The position numbers and the translations under genes are program-made. This document shows, one piece after another, positions 59,972 to 64,000 of a stretch of 64,000 nucleotides of DNA. This DNA is from Agaricus subrufescens (taxonomy: Eukaryota; Basidiomycota; Agaricomycetes; Agaricales; Agaricaceae). The stretch lies in assembly GCA_029945375.1 (NCBI GenBank), contig CM057065.1, positions 2,232,001-2,296,000 on the forward strand, in the 5' to 3' direction. Position 1 is the stretch's first letter, and each line of letters starts with the position of its first letter. The notes under the pieces are model-generated. The model had not been told where the DNA came from. It made no database searches and saw nothing but the letters and a program-made list of their open reading frames with translations.

Positions 59972-61223
59972 ATGTCAGGACCTAGCCTCCCGCTCATCAC
60001 GGTACCCCAAGCTCAAGCTCTGGGTTTTAGTGGTGGGCTTTTCTTAGGCATATACTTGATATCCGCCGTATACGCCAATCGTTGGTTGATCTTCACTGAC
60101 GATGGGTGGAAAGTCAGAGAGAATATCCATTGGGGAATTCTAGTCACAACCAACATAACTTTAGTTTGTGTAATAATGACCCAGGGGATGGGTCTAGCCA
60201 CGTACACGGGGCTGGCAACATATGTTGAACAAGGTCATCAAATAAACGAGTACGTAGCTCTGCCTTGGATACCCATCGTGAAGGTCAGTCCGTAATTAAT
60301 CAGTAATGTGAATAGATAGGACTAATATGTGAAGGGATCACCTAGTGTGCGTGTGAAGGGATCATTGTCCTACTCGCGGATACCGTTCTGGTAAATTCAT
60401 TCTCACAAGTCCCATGATAACCATGAGGTTAGACAGCAGAAATTTTCAGATGTATCGTCTATGGATTACGCACATGAGGCGAATGGCATTCATGTGGCTA
60501 CCAATTATCCTCTGGTTTGGGAGCATCGCTTGTCTTATCATGGAATTATTCCTACAAATCAAGCATGTTCACGATCCTAATTTCGGGCCTTACCAATGGG
60601 CAAACGTCAATATGAATGTCGGTCCTGGTATCGTCTTTATTCCGTTTTTGGGTTCTAACATTATCCTGAATGCATACTGCACTGGTGAGTGAATTCAAGG
60701 GACGGGAAGCGGTATTACCAATCGGCTCATGTTTCTTATCTCAGGCCTCCTAATGTGGCGAGTCTGGAAGAGTGTGAATGATATTGGGTGCAGTTCTCCA
60801 AGGCAGCTGCAAAATCTCGTTCGTATTCTGATGGAATCTGGTATTCTGTACCTTTCCATGAGCATCGCGCATTTCATATCCTATTTTGGTCACGACAATT
60901 TCGCCATTCACGTGAACGGAGCAATTGTGAGTATTCGCAAAATTGTTCTCAGATTGACGAGGGGATGGACGACTTATTCGCTCTTGTTCCAGCATGGAGT
61001 CGTGGTTGGCATCGCGTTCGACCTTATCATCATCCGTGTTGGACAAAACAGAACAGAGGTGGAGTCTAGCATGACCAGCGGAAATTTGACGGCATTCCGA
61101 TTTGCTGACATGAATCATGGGAATTTCGACAAATCTGTTGGGAGTATAGTCATGGATGACGGGACTGAAACCCTCGGAGGAAAATTTGTGGCAAGTGGAG
61201 AGGAAAAATCATTTAAGGGGTGA
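59972..61223 (+). CDS. Seven-transmembrane protein, tandem paralogue B
   Basis: Same architecture as paralogue A: exons 59972-60283, a 15-codon exon (CACEGIIVLLADTVL) near 60346-60390, an exon from ATG-codon 60450 (MYRLWITHMRRMAFMWLPII), an exon from about 60746 (GLLMWRVWKSVNDIGCSSPR), and a last exon starting CATGGAGTCGTG near 60992. TGA is at 61221-61223. I judge the protein roughly 85 percent identical to A, with changes concentrated in helix 2 (NITLVCVIMTQGMG), the extracellular loop (EQGHQINEYVALPWIP) and the cytoplasmic tail (ADMNHGNFDKSVGSIVMDDG), while the helices MYRLW..MRRM and ESGILYLSMSIAHF are almost unchanged. The last intron can be read through in frame in this copy, so a longer isoform is possible. 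Function unknown. Confidence 0.75.
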
Positions 61224-61301
61224 CAGTTGTTTGAAAGAATTAGAACGCTTAGAGTGACCCTCAATGCTTCGAATATAAGTTTGACCTTCTCACGACTGGC
61301 C

Positions 61302-61406
61302 GGAAATTTTGATCAATCTGTTCAGAGTATGGTCGCAGATGGCGGGACTGAAATCCATGGGGACAATTTTGTGAAAAGTGGGGAGGAAAAATCTTTCAAG
61401 GAGTGA
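61302..61406 (+). pseudogene. Partial third copy of the 7TM gene 3' end
   Basis: Starting with a GNFDQSVQSMVADGGTEIHG reading, the sequence repeats the last ~35 codons of paralogue B 183 bases downstream, up to SGEEKSFKE and TGA (61404-61406). No upstream exons accompany it. The sequence just after it matches the 3' flank of paralogue A (ctgaagttgcttcc element) better than that of B, so it looks like the footprint of unequal exchange or a local slippage duplication. Confidence 0.85.
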
Positions 61407-61825
61407 CAGTTGTTTGAAAGGATCAGAATGCTTATAGAGTGACCCTGAAGTTGCTTCCAATACATCTCGTCTTCTTACCGGTCGATGCCCGAGTGCGCAA
61501 TTGTTCTACCAACTCCGCCGGCTTGATTTCGTGTGGTCGAGAAGGGTGACACCTGATGATTAACAGATGAACTGTTGACTTTGTTGAATGTGTTCGTGTC
61601 ACACTATCATAGATTCCCAATTATCAACCTTTCGAAGTCTCGGCGTGGTTAAATCACTTTCGTTATCGGATCTCAGCAGTTTTTCTGGATCACATGCGAC
61701 TGTTCACCACAGACACCGGTACCTGGTTGAATTTCACTCATATCCTCGTATTTACACACGCTCTAATACAAAGAGAACCAAAAAGAGGTACAATACAAGA
61801 TTCGCGATAACATATAAGACTCAGT
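61407..61825. other. Duplicated 3' flank of the 7TM unit, convergent with gene E
   Basis: Matches 59172-59590 with scattered differences and contains no gene. It is also the 3' flank of DUF6699-type gene E. Confidence 0.6.
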
Positions 61826-62719
61826 TCAAACCACATGCATTTTCAACACATCCAAACCCTCTCCAACTCTCGTCAAGCCCTTGAACCAAACTCTTCCCAA
61901 AGTATAATCGATCCTCAAAACACCTTTCTCCCTCTCTGCATGGCCATAAGGCTTGAACCTCTTATAAAAAGCCTTTGTAACCGCTTCTTGTTTATCAGCG
62001 GGTAAAGAAGCCCAATCCAATTGAACTATAGCCGTTCTCATACTATGCCAAATTTTCCACAAAACATCGCCGACTTGAATTGGTGGAAGGTTTGAGGTGT
62101 ATCCATAAGCTGGATCAGGTTCGATATCGATAGGCCATTGGGGTAGGAAATCGCATATGATACGAAGACGATGGACTGGGGGCCATGTGGCGGGCTGGCG
62201 AAGTTCGTAATCAGGAATGCGACTCCAATTTCCCGGTCCGAGAGATACAGTCGGAGAATAATTTGGAGATGAGACGTTAAAAGTCAAAGTCGAGTTCTGG
62301 ATCAGCCCATCGAGGAGTGGATGGATATGATAGGTTTGGGATACGTAATTCGGCACAGTCGCACTTGGGAATGCAGGGCTGGGTGGACCATAGTAGGAAG
62401 TGGTAGGATAATCGTATTGTCCATAGTTGCGGGAATTAGAACGTTGACGACCGTGATGATGACCGCTTGTGGTTGTACCGTAAGTTGATTGCCCTCCATA
62501 TGCCGGGTCTGCGGGACGGGTCCAAGGAGGGGGACCATCTGCAATATGTTCGTAAGGAAGGGCGGTAGAACGCTGCCATGGCGAATATTCGAAAGTTTGG
62601 GGCACATCCCCAGGAAGAGCGACAGTGCCTCCGTAGGGCGAGCTATATGGTGATGGAGGTAAGATTGGTTGTCCTACCCCGGGTTGGTTGGGACTGTGTC
62701 CCCCATAGACGTATGACAT
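61826..62719 (-). CDS. DUF6699-type protein E, 297 aa, second subtype
   Basis: Single exon from ATG 62719 to TGA at about 61826. The N-terminal half is Tyr/Pro/Gly/Ser-rich (MSYVYGGHSPNQPGVGQPIL, then SGHHHGRQRSNSRNYGQYDY), comparable to gene D. The domain follows: YHIHPLLDGLIQNSTLTFNV, PPVHRLRIICDFLPQWPIDI, LPPIQVGDVLWKIWHSMRTA (V-x-DV block), AVTKAFYKRFKPYGHAEREK, GVLRIDYTLGRVWFKGLTRV (R-I-D..F-K-GL block), ending LDVLKMHVV. It preserves the complete second half that gene D has partly lost. No signal peptide or membrane helix; a low-complexity intracellular protein is expected. Function unknown. Confidence 0.85.
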   Translation of the reverse strand: MSYVYGGHSPNQPGVGQPILPPSPYSSPYGGTVALPGDVPQTFEYSPWQRSTALPYEHIADGPPPWTRPADPAYGGQSTYGTTTSGHHHGRQRSNSRNYGQYDYPTTSYYGPPSPAFPSATVPNYVSQTYHIHPLLDGLIQNSTLTFNVSSPNYSPTVSLGPGNWSRIPDYELRQPATWPPVHRLRIICDFLPQWPIDIEPDPAYGYTSNLPPIQVGDVLWKIWHSMRTAIVQLDWASLPADKQEAVTKAFYKRFKPYGHAEREKGVLRIDYTLGRVWFKGLTRVGEGLDVLKMHVV

Positions 62720-63581
62720 ATTGGCGGGGGTGGAGTGAGGGACAGAAAGTGGGAGCCGGAAGAATTACGTCGGCGATTGATTATATACGTCGGTGGGACT
62801 AACGCTCGAAGATGGAGCTGTCAAATATTTTTAGAATCGAAAACTATTGAGTCACGACACGGCAGATGACCACTTACGCGCAGCAAGATGGGAGAAATCT
62901 AGCCCAAAGGGAGTCTGAAAGTTAGCGCTGACGCTGAACAATAGGGTTTAGATCCTGTAATGGTGGAATTACCGTCAGAATATCGTGGTTCTCCTGATTT
63001 ATGATGGCGATATAATGGCGATGAGCTCACGTTTTTGCGATCAAAAGCTCATAAGATATGAATACTCACAGCTCGGCAAGATCGGAACCTATTCAATGCA
63101 GGAAAAACCCAGGTGTATGCCTCCTCGAGGATGAGTGATGTAGGGCTGAAAACTTGGGAAAAGACAGAAAGGATAGGAGACGAGTATCGATCTGCTTATC
63201 TGTTAAAACGATAGCTCCGATAACGCCACTGTTCGGCGCTGATCAAAACTTCCTATTGAGTCAATCCTAGTTTAAATTGTCAGCTCAGATATTAGAGGAT
63301 TTGTCAGAGTCTTGGTCTCTCGCTGGTCCAGCGAAAGCACGGATCAAAATCGGCTGCTTGCTATTGGACCTCGAGGACCACCTAAAATGGGTGGAACAGG
63401 AATCCATATTCAAAACCTCGAAGCTTCCTTAAAGCATGAGACTTTGATGAATGATATTCGACGAAGCAGTGGCGGCGGATGAGTTTTAGAGTCAAATTTA
63501 GTCGTAGACACCAGGGGTGCCAGACGTGATACAAATATATATCTTTCGCCAGGATACTTATAAACTGACGAGAACACCCAC
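62720..63581. other. Intergenic 0.9 kb, no gene seen
   Basis: Promoter side of gene E at the left and 3' flank of NAA10 at the right. The minus-strand frames at 63382-63676 are partly the last NAA10 exon read with its neighbouring intron, partly random. Confidence 0.5.
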
Positions 63582-64000
63582 TCAAGAAGTTTGATTCTCT
63601 TCTGGATCAAAATATAACCGCATATAAAGTGCATCCTCTCCATCCCCATCTGCGTGATAATTACACATGTAAGCATCTTGATATCAAGTCGTAGGTTGAA
63701 ATCAGTAAATCACTCACAATACTTTTTCTCAACCCTTGCAACCTCGAAACCAAGGGTTTCTTTATATAGAGCTATGGCGGCTTTATTCGATTTCCTCACA
63801 TGCAGTGAGCAGTATGCTGCTCCATGGATCTTTTCCATGGCGTCTTCTGCAGAACAAAAGTTTGTTAAGTATCACGTCGATCAAAAAACCTAATCAGCAA
63901 TCCCTACGAGATAATAACATCATTTTCTTCGCGATTCCTAGCCGACGGTATTCCCGTAAGACGGAGATTGAGTTGACATGGCCGTGTGTCTCTCCCTCGG
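63582..64000 (-). CDS. NAA10: N-alpha-acetyltransferase NatA catalytic subunit (NAA10/ARD1), 5' end cut by window
   Basis: Transfers an acetyl group from acetyl-CoA to the N-terminus of nascent proteins on the ribosome, together with NAA15. Seen on the minus strand: GHVNSISVLREYRRLGIAKK with the acetyl-CoA loop RRLGIA, then an intron (GTAGGG..TGCAG, about 63907-63850). Next comes EDAMEKIHGAAYCSLHVRKS, then NKAAIALYKETLGFEVARVE and a KKYY junction across a second intron (GTGAGT..CGCAG). The last exon reads GDGEDALYMRLYFDPEENQT and S before TGA at 63582-63584. The SLHVRKSN and ADGEDA-like blocks are diagnostic for this family. The N-terminal acetyltransferase half lies beyond base 64000. The tail is short compared with animal orthologues. 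Identification is secure. Confidence 0.93.

Larger units (their letters stand above)
59640..61830 (+). repeat. Tandem duplication unit 2
   Basis: Second copy of the ~2 kb unit described at 57600-59590. It is about 0.2 kb longer because the 3' end of the gene has itself been duplicated (offset of 183 bases, third tail copy at 61302-61406). Confidence 0.85.

Noticed and set aside
54217..61223. Mating-type B locus (pheromone receptors)
   Set aside because: The 7TM proteins do not show STE3 motifs that I can recognise and there is no pheromone precursor gene; a separate receptor-like family fits better.

Overview
The window is nuclear DNA from a filamentous basidiomycete, most likely an Agaricomycete (mushroom-forming class). 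Evidence: genes are dense and broken by many short introns of about 45 to 70 bases with canonical GT..AG ends. Housekeeping genes are fungal in type. Several families (DUF6699-type proteins, small multi-pass membrane proteins with serpentine topology) are typical of Agaricomycetes. There are no bacterial-style operons, rRNA genes, CRISPR arrays or intact transposons that I can recognise.

Left part (1-8.2 kb): the splicing factor CLF1/crooked neck (minus strand, cut by the window start) and separase ESP1 (plus strand) diverge from a 136-base promoter. 8.3-14.3 kb is gene-poor. It holds two short acidic proteins that share a local ECPP-x-PR motif and one hypothetical coiled-coil/low-complexity gene. 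14.7-21.4 kb holds a small lysine-rich protein, a VPS3/TGFBRAP1-like vacuolar sorting gene (minus), and a TBC1D20/GYP8-like Rab GAP (plus). The VPS3 gene is odd: it lacks the expected N-terminal propeller and carries a perfect 47-base tandem duplication that breaks its frame.

Middle part (23-37 kb): three consecutive minus-strand metabolic genes, namely a HAD phosphatase, myo-inositol oxygenase and an aldo/keto reductase. The last two could be consecutive steps from inositol through D-glucuronate to L-gulonate. They are followed by a single-pass membrane protein with a long cytoplasmic tail and a roughly 1300-residue disordered serine/proline-rich protein.

Right part (38-64 kb): an accessory region. 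Five DUF6699-type genes lie within 25 kb, on both strands and in two N-terminal subtypes. They are interspersed with three seven-transmembrane genes, two of which form a recent ~2 kb tandem duplication with a third partial 3' copy. The region also has a large stretch without recognisable genes (40.5-46.7 kb) and a 94-base minisatellite. The NatA catalytic subunit NAA10/ARD1 (minus, cut by the window end) closes the window.

All gene models were made by reading frames and splice sites by eye. Exon edges are approximate unless stated, and family names rest on recognised motifs, not on a database search.
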